Made by a program: the position numbers and the translations under genes. From Calvatia gigantea (taxonomy: Eukaryota; Basidiomycota; Agaricomycetes; Agaricales; Lycoperdaceae): a stretch of 64,000 nt of DNA. This document shows, in pieces, positions 21,332 to 33,415 of this stretch. The notes beneath the pieces are model-generated. The model was not told the origin of the DNA and searched no databases. It was given only the letters and a program-made list of their open reading frames with translations. Position 1 is the stretch's first letter. Each line of letters opens with the position of its first letter. The stretch covers positions 62,001 to 126,000 of the forward strand of contig JACAAK010000006.1 of NCBI GenBank assembly GCA_025093985.1, written 5' to 3'.

Positions 21332-22258
21332 GAGATGCTGCGAAACTGCGAGATGGAGAGGAAAATGTGTCGGAGGATACCATTCTTGTGCTCAATACTG
21401 GCACTCACGTTCGTATTCCTGCCTCGTTTGTTGGTCAGTATACTTTAACACTAGTGCGAACAGTGGTCTCGTGGTTCTTGGTATATGCTACCGAATAAAG
21501 GTGACACAGATGAGCAACAATCGCGTGTCGCGGTAGCCTTCAAAAAGATGGTATGGCGTCCAACGATTTTTTATGAGCTTGATTCAGCTGAACTTACTGG
21601 TGGTGACACCAGATTGAACTCGTCACCTCACGGTTGAATCCGATACCGAGGCTATCAGTATATTACCGTGCCGCGGCTCCAGGGCATCCGGCCTGTTCCT
21701 CATCCACATTCTATAATTCCTTCCGCGTGAACTCTACCGTGCCTTTCCCTCCTGGCGCCGGTGATCATGACACGAAACTATCCACAGACGCGTCAACCCT
21801 CTACACAGATCCGTATACAAACGCCTCGGCGGCTCGGTTCGCCATGTCAAATATAAGGCAGGGTTTGGAGGCGTCTACCCTCGATAAACAGCAGAAAGTC
21901 GTTCGACAAAGGTGGGATTGGGATCGCCTGGAGGCCCACAACGCTGAGTGGAAGATCGCAATAGATGATATAGCGAACAAGCAAGGCTCCCCAGCTGGTT
22001 CGGGTGCCCTCCGGAAAGCCAAGTGGTTTTATATGGACATCTGGGATATGGCTCTTCAACGCCCAGACGCACATACGCAGAATCTCGTTGATCCAGCCCA
22101 TGAGAACTATGACTGTTTGCACTGTAAGTAGGGGAAGAATTGTCGCGATGTTTTGACTGTGCAACCTAATCGAAGCCCTAGGGTGTGTACCAAATGTGGT
22201 CGAACAATGGATGGAGTACCTTAATCATCTGATTTTCTGGGATGAGAGCAGAAATTAA
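21328..22258 (+). pseudogene. PC-esterase 3' fragment (copy B, second piece)
   Basis: Matches copy A from within exon 2 to the end, but without the 1.5 kb insertion. Exon 4 reads LNPIPRLSVYYRAAAPGHP through WDWDRLEAHNAEWKIAIDD to ALQRPDAHTQNLVDPAHENY. It then runs directly into DCLHW (across an intron starting GTAAGT) and VVEQWMEYLNHLIFWDESRN, stop at 22256-22258. This fixes the true 3' structure of the gene. The 5' half including the GDS motif is missing: the sequence upstream is the VTI1 promoter (R2). Confidence 0.9.
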
Positions 22259-22737
22259 TGACCGCACTTGCGCTTCTGCCTGTATTTTTCCGCACGACCT
22301 CTGGTGTTTGCGTACGTGCGAGTATAGTAGATTCCGTTCTGCGCGGGTGCGATAGGCGACCTCGTGTAGTGTAAGATGGGGCGGAAAGCTACATCATAAG
22401 CGTACAACTTTTGAGAACCTACTGTGCGAGCGAGCGAGCCCTGGAGGCGAGCGGATAGGGCAACTGTGACCCCATGTTTTTCGGTATACTCCTCCGAATG
22501 GACGATAGGACTAAAAAAATTGAAAGTGCAGTCAAAGAGTTGAGGACTTCGATACTTATAATTACTGCGGCTTTGATGTTGCCTTGCGAGTCGTCCGGAT
22601 CCCCAATATGCGTCCAACCAAAGTGTCGACAAAACAGGACTCGACACCATCAAAGTCCATTGTAGCCTCAATGCCACTTCCAACAGGGTATGTATGTCCA
22701 TCGTTGAACACAATGTCCGAATGAACCTGTGGCGCAA
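22255..22737 (-). CDS. Uncharacterised open frame, second copy
   Basis: Copy of 7664-8140 carried in the duplicated block. It differs by a six-base insertion (GTATGT near 22688), one deleted base near 22373 that changes the C-terminal frame, and scattered substitutions. The lack of frame conservation argues that this open frame is not the real protein in at least one copy. Confidence 0.3.
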   Translation of the reverse strand: MRHRFIRTLCSTMDIHTLLEVALRLQWTLMVSSPVLSTLWLDAYWGSGRLARQHQSRSNYKYRSPQLFDCTFNFFSPIVHSEEYTEKHGVTVALSARLQGSLARTVGSQKLYAYDVAFRPILHYTRSPIAPAQNGIYYTRTYANTRGRAEKYRQKRKCGH

Positions 22738-22752
22738 CGCCTGAACAACTGA

Positions 22753-22835
22753 CTACTCGTCATCAGAGTCGCCCTCATCATCCCCGTCATTCCCTATATC
22801 ATCACTCAAAATGATATTCCTGCTATCGAAAGCAT
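22753..22835 (-). pseudogene. 3' end of secreted acidic protein gene 1 (fragment)
   Basis: Identical to 8156-8238, encoding the acidic tail NIILSDDIGNDGDDEGDSDDE minus its first residue onward. It breaks at GAAAGCAT, where the copy of the VTI1 5' region begins (ATGCC shared at the join). Confidence 0.85.
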
Positions 22836-23134
22836 GCCTTGAATTTCGATTTCAAGTTGAGAGACCTGGGGGCGTGTTACCGATGGCGAAGCCAAATGAA
22901 TGGAAATTGACATACAATATCATCCGCCTCATCCAGCTCAATCTCGACCTTCCTGAGTGCAGCCTTCTTTTCCTCTGTATCCAAGTGAGTTCCCAGTCTG
23001 GCACCACTGGCCGGGGGACACATACCTCCCTGTAAGTTGCGGCCGGTGCCCTCGAGCTTGTCCTTTATGCTTGTGATAAGATACCGGAAGTCTGTTTCAT
23101 AAGAATCAAACATCTGATTCGGTGTCTGGTCCAT
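22834..23134 (-). pseudogene. VTI1 5' fragment (exons 1-2 and start of exon 3)
   Basis: Starts at 23134 with MDQTPNQMFDSYETDFRY as in VTI1. It runs through the second exon and ends within VSQLEIEIQGI, where it fuses to the acidic protein fragment. It keeps what is probably the original, longer VTI1 promoter but cannot encode the SNARE motif or membrane anchor. Confidence 0.9.
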
Positions 23135-23437
23135 CTCGTTTGCCGTCGTCGTCGTCGTCGTTGTCGTCGGCGGCAGTGTTGTTGACTGTGATCGCAAGGC
23201 AACCAGCTAGAGTGACCTCATCGTAATGCGATGTCACGCCTCCTGTCACCTGAGTTCGTATCATTTCCGAAAATAAACTATGAAATCCGGCTACCGCTAG
23301 GGCCGGAAAGGCTCCTGTACTCGCTTCTTCCTTTTTTTTTCCAGCGCTGCTCCCAAACACACCTTCACGTCATGCTATTGAAAACCACAGCAGTATCAAC
23401 TTTCACTTGGACGTGGTCGAGGGGTTACCGGGAGTTC
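22834..23437. repeat. 605 bp direct repeat R2, right copy
   Basis: Second copy of 20727-21331. Beyond 23437 the sequence CTAGCGATAGATACCGG is taken to be the original upstream continuation of VTI1. The block 21332-22833 is therefore an insertion flanked by a 605 bp duplication. Confidence 0.92.
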
Positions 23438-23600
23438 CTAGCGATAGATACCGGCAGTTCCCCGACCCGTTTCCGAACCAAATCACAGTGCTCTTGTCCG
23501 TTGCCCATTAATTTTCCCTTAAGTTGTGGCTCGTGTTACCGACTGGTAATGCCCCTTTCATTCAAGGTTGCGTTAACTCCTCCATTCTGGAACTACAGCC

Positions 23601-24841
23601 ATGGCTGGTCCGACGTATGAAAACACTTTCGGGGCGCTTCTCGTTGGTCTCTTATTCGCATGCTTTTTCTTCGGTATCGTCAACGTCCAGGTCCACCATT
23701 ATTTCAATCACTATCCCGAAGACAAGAATATTTACAAACTTACGGTACATACAAATACTTGCACGCCCACCGTGATTGTGATGACCGGTTCTAGGTTTCC
23801 TTTCTCTGGGTACTCGAACTCTCCCATACAATAGGAACGGCACATGAAGTCTACACACACACTATCTTGGACCTCTTTTCCGCCCACAAGCCAATCACAC
23901 TTCCCGGAATTTTTGTCGCAGTCCTCATGGGGGCACTCATCACGCTCACTGTCCAAGTATATCTATCTATCCGAATCTATCGTGCCCTTCGAAAGCCATG
24001 GGGATTGGTAGGACTGCTCATTGGAACAGTGGCGGTAGCGAGATGTACGGGAGCGATGTTTTTCGTGGTGAAGCTATTCAGCTCAGATGACTATCGCAAA
24101 AGTATCCCTGAGTGCGCAAACCTCATGACAGGTTTGTTGAGCATGAGTGCGGGGATTGACGCCACCATTGCTATCACAACTTTGTACTTCCTCTTCGTGC
24201 AACGGGGGAAAGCATCAGCTTCAAAGTGCGTCGCAACACCTCCGCTTGCCTTACCTGGTGATTAAACCGCGACGTAGGGTGCAGCGCCTTATAGACGCAC
24301 TCATTGCTGTTACCATTAGTGCGCCCCCCTTCCAATCTTGTATTGATCGCGTCTCATGAGGGAACACAGGGAGCGGCCTCTTAACAAGTGTCGGGGCCAT
24401 TACCGTCTTAATTGTTTTCCAACTCACAACTCATACATGTACGCTCGTCATTTCAGATTGCCTTTTGCCATCCACTTAATCACTGAATATTAGTTGCATG
24501 GCTAGCAATTTACACTTGCCTCGCGAAGCGTGAGTCTTGTTAGTCTCTTTCCCCAATCTTGCATCCCTCACGATGTATGCGCAAAAGTCTACACCATCAC
24601 ATTCCTCTCAGTGTACGCCCTCTCTTGTGCTGCTGCTTTATACCCTGCTCATAGTTTGCACCCTAGTCTGAACGGTCGCGAAGAACTGAGACAGGTTATC
24701 ACTAACAACAATGACCCCGAAGGCAGATCCATCTTACCCAGACGAAGCAGCACTCGGGGATCAATTTTCACGCAGCTGCCTCCTCGACCAAAACGTAACC
24801 GGCATGTATGTTATTCTCATTGTGGGGCTTGGGGGATGTAA
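23601..24841 (+). CDS. DUF6534-type multi-pass membrane protein
   Basis: The start MAGPTYENTFGALLVGLLFA is the usual beginning of this agaricomycete-expanded membrane family. It continues FFFGIVNVQVHHYFNHYPED; then, over an intron at about 23743-23794, VSFLWVLELSHTIGTAHEVY, ITLPGIFVAVLMGALITLTV, VYLSIRIYRALRKPWGLVGL, GMFFVVKL-like and AGIDATIAITTLYFLFVQRG. Downstream exons contain RLIDALIAVTIS, SGLLTSVGAITVLIVFQ, AWLAIYTCLAKLYTITFLS and LNGREELRQ, with a polar tail. Several late exon joins, notably after VTIS and after ITFLS, do not fit canonical GT-AG in frame. The 3' half may therefore be damaged or use non-canonical sites. Function unknown; family proteins are predicted seven-helix membrane proteins. 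Confidence 0.75.
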
Positions 24842-27271
24842 CTGAGTTCGAAGTGAACCCACCAGGGCCTTTTTAGACATCCAACCTCGACCGAGATGGC
24901 AAAGACGAAGGGCATAAATGTGGATGTAAGTGATCACTTGGTTTACGAATCCCTTACCTCATCCTGATTACGGATGGTCTTGAGGCGAAAGTTTACCCCC
25001 CTCCGGATCCAGCAGATTTATTAAGGGAGCGTAGTCACATACAAGGATACGCGTACTAACTTTACCCGGACTAGACGTTCTGGATGTATTAGGGCGAAAG
25101 GATGGAAAGGCATTGCCACCTTCAGGTACACTACGTAAGATAATGCCTAACTTTGGGCGGGAGGCAGTATCCACGACGTGCCTGGCTTGTGAAGTTATAA
25201 TAGTGAAGGACCCCGGGTGGAGATATTCACCCTTCCCCCAGCCGCGAATGAAAAGAATGAAGCCCCGCCCACTAAGGTTTCTTCCAGAAGCCAGGGCGGG
25301 GACGTATTTGGTCGATCTGTTGGGACATTATTTCATGAATGCATGGCGTTAGCTTCTCGAGACCATGGTCAGGCTCTGGGCACCCTCGAAAGCCCGTAAA
25401 ATACTGGCTCTATGACAGACCATGGCCACAGTTGCTAACGTAACATTACACTCTGCGGCCCATGCAGTTGAGGGGCACCACAAGGTTTGATCTTGTGCTT
25501 GAATGTTTAAAGGTCTACCGGCTACCATCCGGAACTTTCACTAAATGCTCCTACTCAGGCTCAGCTTTGTCCTTATTCATGTTTACTTTTGAGGCGCACA
25601 TATATAACATGAGTTCCGAACGGTAACACCCCGTACTTATGAGTAATTGCGAGCCCCATCCTGTCCGATGTGACGATTGCGTGTTTCCTTCCCAAAAATT
25701 AGTCATGTGTAATAACACCATTCTACAGGGAAAGATGCATAAGCGCTAATGGGGGTGTCAGCCGCTCACGCCCTCGCATTGGTGTAGCTTTGATGCAGCG
25801 TGTTGTTGCGTCGTTCGCGGTGTTCTCCTGGGGAATCCTATGGCTAGATTTGGTTACCCCGCGGTTTATACCCAAGCAGATCTGGCACTAATCTGCAGTT
25901 CCAACACGATCTCTATTTTCTTTGATTGCACGTCATTCCTAGATTTCTAACTGCACGACTCACCAGGGCAAAGTTTCCAGGATGGGTATACACTGGGAAG
26001 TTAATATATTGAAATGCCCTAGGATTTTAGTTTTTGACGAGTAGGCTGCAATCACAATGACCACAACAGTACACTAAGCACGATGAAACAGGTCACATAA
26101 ACCAGTGGCGAACGAATGCATCAGCAATGAACAGTAGCCAATCGACCACAGCGCTGTCGCCCTGCAATCCCCGCTTTGGGTATGATACTCCGGGGACCTA
26201 CAAACTAACCCTCCGAGAGGCCTGAGGGACAAACAACTTGTCCCCGGGTGCGCTGGAATGCCTAACTGCTGGTAGTCTCTCCTCTTCCCCACCAAGCGCC
26301 CTACAACCCACATCCGCGCCAACAATCCCACTTTAAAACATCCTCATGATCTTCGACTTCTCTGATGAACCGCCTACGTTGGTTATGGTCCCTCATGTCT
26401 GGCTGAATGGCCTTGACGAGAAAGTGGGTACTGAAAGGGGGGGGGGTGAATGACTATGCCTCACAGCGCTCACCGCCATCCGTTGAAGGATGTAAGCAGA
26501 ACAAGCCATATCATTTACAACCATTCCACCACAGCGGGCCTGTTAACGACATCTTTTGGATTTTAGAACGGTGGGTACGAATCATTTTAAAGCCGTTCTC
26601 GAGGAGCTCCCCATAACAGACGTCCCTCAATGGTGAGACATAAAATGGTGAAAGAGAGGGAGCCAAATAGAGCGATGTACAAAGAGGTTACAACCCTAAA
26701 GGAGAACCTAAGACTCGGGAGGCATTGAGGGTCCTTTTTGCTTTACCCGATTTCTCTTTCGACAAATTGCAACTTTGGCATGGCATTCGAGCGATGGTTT
26801 CCAGTCATGAACTACTGAGGAGCACAACCGCAGGGACACAGACCTGTGAAATTGTTGCGGGACCCAATATTCCCACAGCCCTCACCAAGGACCCATCCGA
26901 AGTAAATATCGTCAGGAAATGTGTTTTCGCCTTCAGTCAGATTTCTGATGACAATCAATGTCGAACCCCAAATTTTGTGCGAATGGGTCCGAGACGGATA
27001 AGGTTCGGTAAACTCGTGATGGCTGCTTGGGAGGGAGCGACAGCGAAAGCCAATTGAATCCTATCGTGCAGGTACGTGAGATCAAAGGGTAGCTTCGCTT
27101 GCCCACATCTTGCGAGAAAATAGAATACACCTACACACCTTATTTCCTCTTTTTCCGATATTCTTCCGAACCCTCGATGTATGCTCTTATTGTTGTGTCG
27201 TTTCGGGATGTGTTTGCCCACAGGGCTTCTATAAAGTCTTTCGCAAACATGGCCGGGGCTTCTAAAGCATC
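24842..27271. other. 2.4 kb with no recognisable gene
   Basis: Short open frames only, none with recognisable similarity or signal peptide. A G-run lies at 26440-26448. The last few hundred bases should contain the endoglucanase promoter. Confidence 0.4.
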
Positions 27272-29056
27272 ATGTTGCCCCTTGTCCTGGTTGCGTTGGT
27301 TGGTGGGATACTCGTAACAGTGGGAGGCACAATCTTGTACGCTGGTGTTAATGAGGTTAGGGTCTTAGCTGCAGTCAACGCATCACTCTAACAAAAACAC
27401 TACAGTCGGGTGGAGAGTTTGGCGTATTCTCCCCCGGAAACCCCGGTTTTGGCTTACCTGGACGTTTCAACGTCGACTATGCCTTCATCAATAAGGTTTC
27501 ATAGTCTCCAACTGCAACTGATGGATCTGTTCACCTTAACTGTTCTTCTGACTAGACCACCGTGGATATCTTCGTTGACCAAGAGAAAATAAATTTCTTC
27601 CGTGTTACATTCCTAATGGAGCGAATGTGTCCCTTATCTTTCGGTTTAGGCAGCAGGTTCAACGAAACGGTTCGTCGTACTTCGAAACGACCTTAGAGTC
27701 TATCGCTGACTATCCCCAGTACTTTAACGAGTTCGCTGATGCGGTGAACTACATTACACGCAAAAAAGGAGCATATGCACTCCTCGACCCTCACAATTAC
27801 ATGCGTTACAAGTAAGCTTAGCGCTTTCCCTAGCTTGGCTCATTCTTAAATGTTTTGTTTGTTTCAGCGACCCATCCAGTCAACCTTTTTCAGGAAGTGT
27901 AAGTGCCCACAAAATCCCCACTCCAGTTCATTCACGTCTCTTGGCAGATCATCGGCGACACTACCGACCCTCGGGCGGCCACTACCGCCCAATTCCAGGC
28001 TTTCTGGCATGAGCTTGCTCGTCGATTTCGGAACAATCCGAAGGTTGTCTTTGGTATAAACAACGAACCCCACACGATGGTGTGTAAGAGCCTTTTTCTC
28101 TTCAGGATCTACATCTTGACTCTTCGTCTTGAAGCCAACAGATTTACTCCTCCGGAATGACCAAGCAGCTATCAATGGGATTCGAGCGGCAGGAGCCCGT
28201 CAGTTGATACTTGCACCCGGAAACGGTTTCACTGGTGGCCATTCGTGGACTCAAGTAACCCAGAATGGATCAGCGCCTTCAAGCGATTTCATGAACAAGC
28301 TTGTCGACCCGCTCCATAACACTGCGATTGACATTCATGAGGTGCGCCCACTGTTTCCTCCGGTCGGAGAGGTTTGCCGACAATATCATGTCTAGTACCT
28401 GGGCGAGTATGCCTCTATTCAAACTTGTTCTGTTTGCTTAAATAGCTCGCAGATATCGATTTCTCCGGCAGTCATGCCGAGTGTACTCAGCCCGGTCCTT
28501 CCAACTTGGCCGCCGTAACACAATGGCTTCGAGACAATCACTTGAAGTACGTCCACCTGCCAATTTGATATCAAATACCATAACTTCGTTTCAGAGCCAT
28601 GATTACTGAGTTTGGTGGCGGAAATAATGCTGGATGCTTCCAAGCGGTATCAGAGCTCATCCAATATATGGCAGACAACGATGTTTACATCGGTTGGGCA
28701 ATATGGGCGGCTGGTCCCCGTACATGTTCTTCCTCTTTTCTCGTCTTTAAAATGCTTATAAACGAGCTTAGTTTGGGGTGTTTTCTCGCCATGCTGTGGG
28801 CAAGATACAGGAAGCCTCGAACCTGGTCAGGTGAACGACCTTGGTGGCCCAAAGTAAGTATCTGCCCCCAGTTGGATTCGGGGAATACCAACGGACTTAT
28901 TTAAAAAGTGCTTTCCAAACTGTTTGGACACAAGCCGTCAGGCCAAATATACCAACCAGTGCGTTTTTGGAAAAATTCTCTTGTTGTCTGGTATTGAATT
29001 GCATTCTGGAAGGCCTGAAAAGAAGTGGTATCTCAGGATTGTTTAAGGACAAGTAA
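27272..29056 (+). CDS. GH5_5 endo-beta-1,4-glucanase
   Basis: Secreted cellulase cutting internal bonds of cellulose. The start ATG at 27272 gives MLPLVLVALVGGILVTVG, a signal peptide or anchor, directly followed by the catalytic domain (LYAGVNE, then SGGEFGVFSPGNPGFGLPGR); no CBM1 is present. Spliced exons read DIFVDQEKINFFRVTFLMER, YFNEFADAVNYIT, GAYALLDPHNYMRY, SQPFSGS, IIGDTTDP, KVVFGINNEPH (acid/base Glu), INGIRAAGARQLILAPGNGF, TAIDIHEYLDIDFSGSH, LKAMITEFGGG (nucleophile Glu), IGWAIWAAGP and PCCGQDTGSLEPGQ. The tail ends near LKRSGIS. Eleven or so introns; the one after HEYL begins GC (GCGAGT) rather than GT. All catalytic residues are intact. Confidence 0.92.
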
Positions 29057-29677
29057 ACTACCCAGGTACTGAATCAAGATTCATTGTCTTGTTTCGTGGT
29101 TTCCGCGAGGCGGCCGCTTCTAGCCTGGAGCTGATGACACACACAAATACCAAATATAATTGTTTCTTCCCCCACTAAGTGAATGATTGACACGCTAGCG
29201 ACTACCAGCTTCCACTTTGTCGAAGCACACTTTCTCGGCGGAGGACTCTTTATACCTCTCTCCCGGCGTGGTTCGAAAGCTGCTAGAAACCCTACGTCGG
29301 GCTGGCTCCTTTAACTCGACCGCAGCAGCGAAATTGAGTTTTCCGCAGAACGTGAGGATGTCTATCTGTGAATTTACTCCTAGTGCACAAGGCGAATATC
29401 TATCAGACTGCACTCGTTCTCAAGCAACAGACACAAATTCGCTCATGAGCATCTGATGTTCAACCTTTTTGTTGTTAAGTATTTAAAAGAAGTTTTGGTC
29501 CTCGATCCTGAAGGAGGTACCTGATCTTCAGCCCTGGAGAAGAACCAATGGTGCGGCCGTCAGGCCCAACGGTAACCTGACTGACACGAGGCGACAAAAT
29601 GTTGTCCTTCGTCGCTTGTCTTCGCCCCCCTCTCTTCGCAGATCCCCAACCTCTGCACGTATAGGTCCTTCTCGTTC
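29057..29677. other. Intergenic, no gene recognised
   Basis: Short spacer between the endoglucanase and the Cys-rich protein. Nothing recognised. Confidence 0.4.
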
Positions 29678-30477
29678 ATGCTTACCTTACCTACAATTGT
29701 TGCCGTGATTGCCCTCATCCCCCAACAGGGTAGGTCAATCCTCCGTTTCCGGGTTGTGCATAGCCCGACACGTACCACAGTTCTCAGTGATACCTTCGCT
29801 TCTGTTAATATTTTGCCGCGTCAGCTGGTGGTATGTCAATTCCAACGAATATCGATACAGAATGTGTTGCAACTTGTAGTCGATTCTCTGATGGGGTCTT
29901 GGTGCATCAACCTCAGTTTGACATCTTCGCACGGCCGCACTTACCTGTGGCACTACCTGATGGTTAGGAATGCACAACCGACACTATTACATGTATGTGC
30001 AGCCCCACTCTTGCGACGCCATTTCGAGATTGCCTCCAATGTCTGGTCGGTCATGGAATGACCGCTACAGACGCCAGCAGCAGTGTCACAGGTATGCTTA
30101 AATAAACAGAGTGGTATAATGGGTTCACATCTTTCCCTCAAGGGTTTGCTGAGGGATGCAAGGTACTCAGGTACCCGTTGACTACTGCATCTATCGGCGG
30201 CGGCGCAGCTACGAGCAGCGCTCCTGCTCCTCATTTTTCGTCCCCGTCGTTCTCGCGTCCCGTCGCTTCTTCAACCTCCCAACCTTCTCCCACGGCCAAG
30301 AGTGACACTGAGGTCAATGACGACAACCAGAGGAACGTCTCGGATTCGCCTTTTGGTGCCAATAATAGTGGAAGCAAAAGTGGAAATAGCACAAACAGTG
30401 ACGATGTCATTGGGTTTCGGACTTCAACTACTACCGCTGTTCTTGGCCTAGCAGTAACGCTCATTCGATCCCTCTGA
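29678..30477 (+). CDS. Secreted Cys-rich protein with Ser/Thr-rich stalk and GPI-type C-terminus
   Basis: Spliced from four exons. The signal peptide MLTLPTIVAVIALIPQQ joins over a 104 base intron to AGGMSIPTNIDTECVATCSR and FSDGVL, then ECTTDTITCMCSPTLATPF and RDCLQCLVGHGMTATDAS. A further exon starts GFAEGCKVLRYPLTTASI, followed by a Ser/Thr/Pro/Asn-rich stalk and the hydrophobic end TTTAVLGLAVTLIRSL. Spacing of about eight cysteines followed by a stalk and C-terminal hydrophobic stretch is the layout of fungal CFEM-like, GPI-anchored surface proteins. The exact CFEM signature is not certain. No homologue recognised by name. Confidence 0.68.
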
Positions 30478-33333
30478 TTATCGATTCCATTCCTTATGAC
30501 TCATATTCGTGTATATCAGATGGTCACTATTTCCCTGCATCCGGGTCTTGTTTTGATTCGCCGTATCTTCGGGATTGTGGACGTTGACTGTTTCATGATC
30601 CAACGGCGGAAATAGTACGTCAATCTGAAGGTTTTAACACTGAATCCGGGAAACTTCGGATTTTCGTGTACGCCCGTGGCCTTCCGGACTCAGAGAAAGG
30701 CGATCTATCTTGGGAGCTGGGATCACGGTGCCATTACGCACCTGCCCTGTTCTTACAACGCAATGTTGGCGAAAACGTTTGTAAGGGGATCTTAGTACCT
30801 GAAGCCCAAGAGTTGCAAAGGTTTCAGAGGGTCAGAGAGTCCCGCTGGTGTGAATGTTGTAGAAGGAAAGACACATGACGCGCAAGAGAATTTGTGCCAC
30901 CGCACTCCGTTTCAAGGCATAACCGAGAAAACGACCCCTTTTCCTTCCAGTTTCTGTCAGCCTCATAGGTGAGATGTTTTCTCTTATTTGGGTAGTGACT
31001 ACTCGTGGATTCCTGCTCAACCTTCCTGCTACTGTGACCATCTAGCTTTCACTGTTATGCCACTATTCGCATTTTCCCTGCGCAGGGGTTGCCTTTTAGA
31101 TCACAAACCTCCCAAGAGCCTTCAGCGCTCTGGCCCAAGTCCCAAAGGCGTTCCTAACGTGCCATATAATTGTCTGCCAAATGACGGTATGCAGGTACTG
31201 TTTCCGACATAGGCTGAGTGCCCTTGTTCCACTACTTAGGGTAGTGCGATTAGGACAACGGCCCGTCAAAGGATGCGCCACATAGCGATTATCTCCACAT
31301 GACACTCTTCAGTATGATGTGTGGGCCCCGTCGGATTGGGCTTCAACCGGTTCCCAAATGCATAACCTTCCCCCACAAGAGATAAGATCTAAAACCGGTA
31401 GCCTGGGAATGGTTGATAATTTGGGTTCTCTTTGGTTGGGGAAAAATGACAAATGTTGCCCACTTATCAATGAAGTTAGGCCGGTCTTCACATGCTGCGG
31501 AATAGGAACAGCGGGGAGTGCTCGTGTTTTCCTAAAGAAAATAATGACCAGGTCTGACTTCAACGACCCAGCATAATGGCCACCCACGCGCTCTGTTAAG
31601 AGGTTGAAGAACTCAGTTTGGAAATTGCTAGTGACTCTGGCCCCAGGGTCTGCAGCTGGGAAAGACAGATCGGAATCCTTAATCAAGTATTGCGCGCTTC
31701 AACTACTTAATGATAGTGTAGTACGCCCCATTAATGACACCTACTATCGTTGCCCCCTTTGGAAGGGAGTACCTGAGTGGCTGACGAGGAAGCAGGATGC
31801 AGTCCCCGGAAGTAACTATACACATGAGCTAATCGCGATTACCAAGTGACTACCGGGCTCGCAAAACCGCGCGCCGTGTTTCTTTAAGATGCTTATGCTC
31901 TGTGTCCTTTCGTAGCAAGGCCTACCCAATCCATCAGGTGCAGTTTCTTGAACAAGGCATATCTCGCTTTGAGGGTACTTCTGCTTCCGTGACCTTTCCG
32001 CTTCCGGTTGAATTTCCATCCCAGAAACGTGGGTTTTCCACGGCAGAAACAAATGCCCTGGCCAAATCAATCCGTTATGTATAAGCAAGTTAATGCGGAT
32101 ACAGCAGCGGTGAGGGCGGACCCATCTCTCAGCGTACTTGGCGAGCGAGCAGAAGCAAGTCACTGGAAAGCGATCGTATTCATTTAATATGTGCATGGAT
32201 ACCTGGATGAATGCACCTCTCACCAGCGACCATCTAACAAATCGGCGATAGGTGCTATCTACCACGTCCGAACTCTATTCGGGCACTAGGATCAAAGGTC
32301 TTCGTGGCGTGATCTCCCAACGCCCAACTTCCTCGTGAAATTGCGATCTAGGCCATACATCTATATCTTCGTCACCAACCTCAGGTGGCGCAGAGGGCAT
32401 AGTTCTGAGTCATAGACTCGGTTTTTAATGATCACAACATGGAGCGTCACTTATGTCCAGTTGGCGAGATACATCGGATCAGCGAAGCCCGGAACGTGGT
32501 TGATGCTCCATTTGAACACCGGACCTTACCTAAATTTTTGAAGGCCGGAACATTTTTTCGCTGATGTCCACCCGTGCCAGATGCATGCCAGGCGCCGCAG
32601 TCAAGCAGGCCTTAGCGTGGTGATAAGCCGATCTGACAGAAAGTATCTACTCATCAGTGATATATGAAACCCGCGAGGTCGTGTGCGTATCCCAAAAAAA
32701 ATCAAGGCTCTCAAGTCCTATCAGGTTGGTGTCTGAAAATTTTGACCGTGCTCCGTTCGTCTAACTTTGTACATGGGAGATGTTTGTCGCGAGAAATTTT
32801 CGCCAGATGCCGCAACGTTGGGCGGTGTTCCGGTCGTTGAGTTTCCCTGACACGCACCCTTGGGCAGGGGCCCCCACACCCGTGATCATCAAGTTCCAAT
32901 CTTGGTCCTCTCCTTCCAGACTGAGAACCTACTGGCAACGTAAGGAAGAACTTTCAAAAGCCCGCTAGCCACTGTCGACCAATCAGGAAGCTACTCGTGG
33001 TGCCATATGTCAGCCTTAAGCATATATCACCCAAACCCCTCACACGACGATACTTTGTTTCTATGTTTGGTTTCCAAGATAACATGGAGAGCAGGTCAGG
33101 GATGAGGTAACGTTACTCCAGCCACAATCTAGCCTTATGGGAAGAGTGTTATATTCCTAAGTAGGGATGCTTGGCACGCGGGAATGTGAGAAGCCATTGA
33201 TTATATTACTTCTCCCTTCCCTAGTTCAAGATCTCCTTGGTGGCGAGCACAAAGTAGGTGATGTGGACCTACAACAACAACATTGCTTGTCACTGGTTCC
33301 TACGTTGATGACGTAGGTCGAATACCTTGAGAT
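30478..33333. other. 2.9 kb with no recognisable gene
   Basis: Only short frames on both strands. A 149-codon frame at 31816-32265 (-) has no recognisable features. An A-run lies at 32693-32700. No repeats shared with the rest of the window were noticed. Confidence 0.4.
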
Positions 33334-33342
33334 TTATAAAAA
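33334..33342 (+). promoter_or_regulatory. TATA box of the sesquiterpene synthase gene
   Basis: TTATAAAAA about 75-80 bases before the ATG at 33416, followed by the pyrimidine-rich leader (CTTCCCACCTCTCTCGCCC) common before fungal starts. Confidence 0.55.
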
Positions 33343-33415
33343 GCTGTCTCTTGTACTTTCACTTCCCACCTCTCTCGCCCTACATTCCCTAACACATCAT
33401 CGTAGTCCGCTCAGC

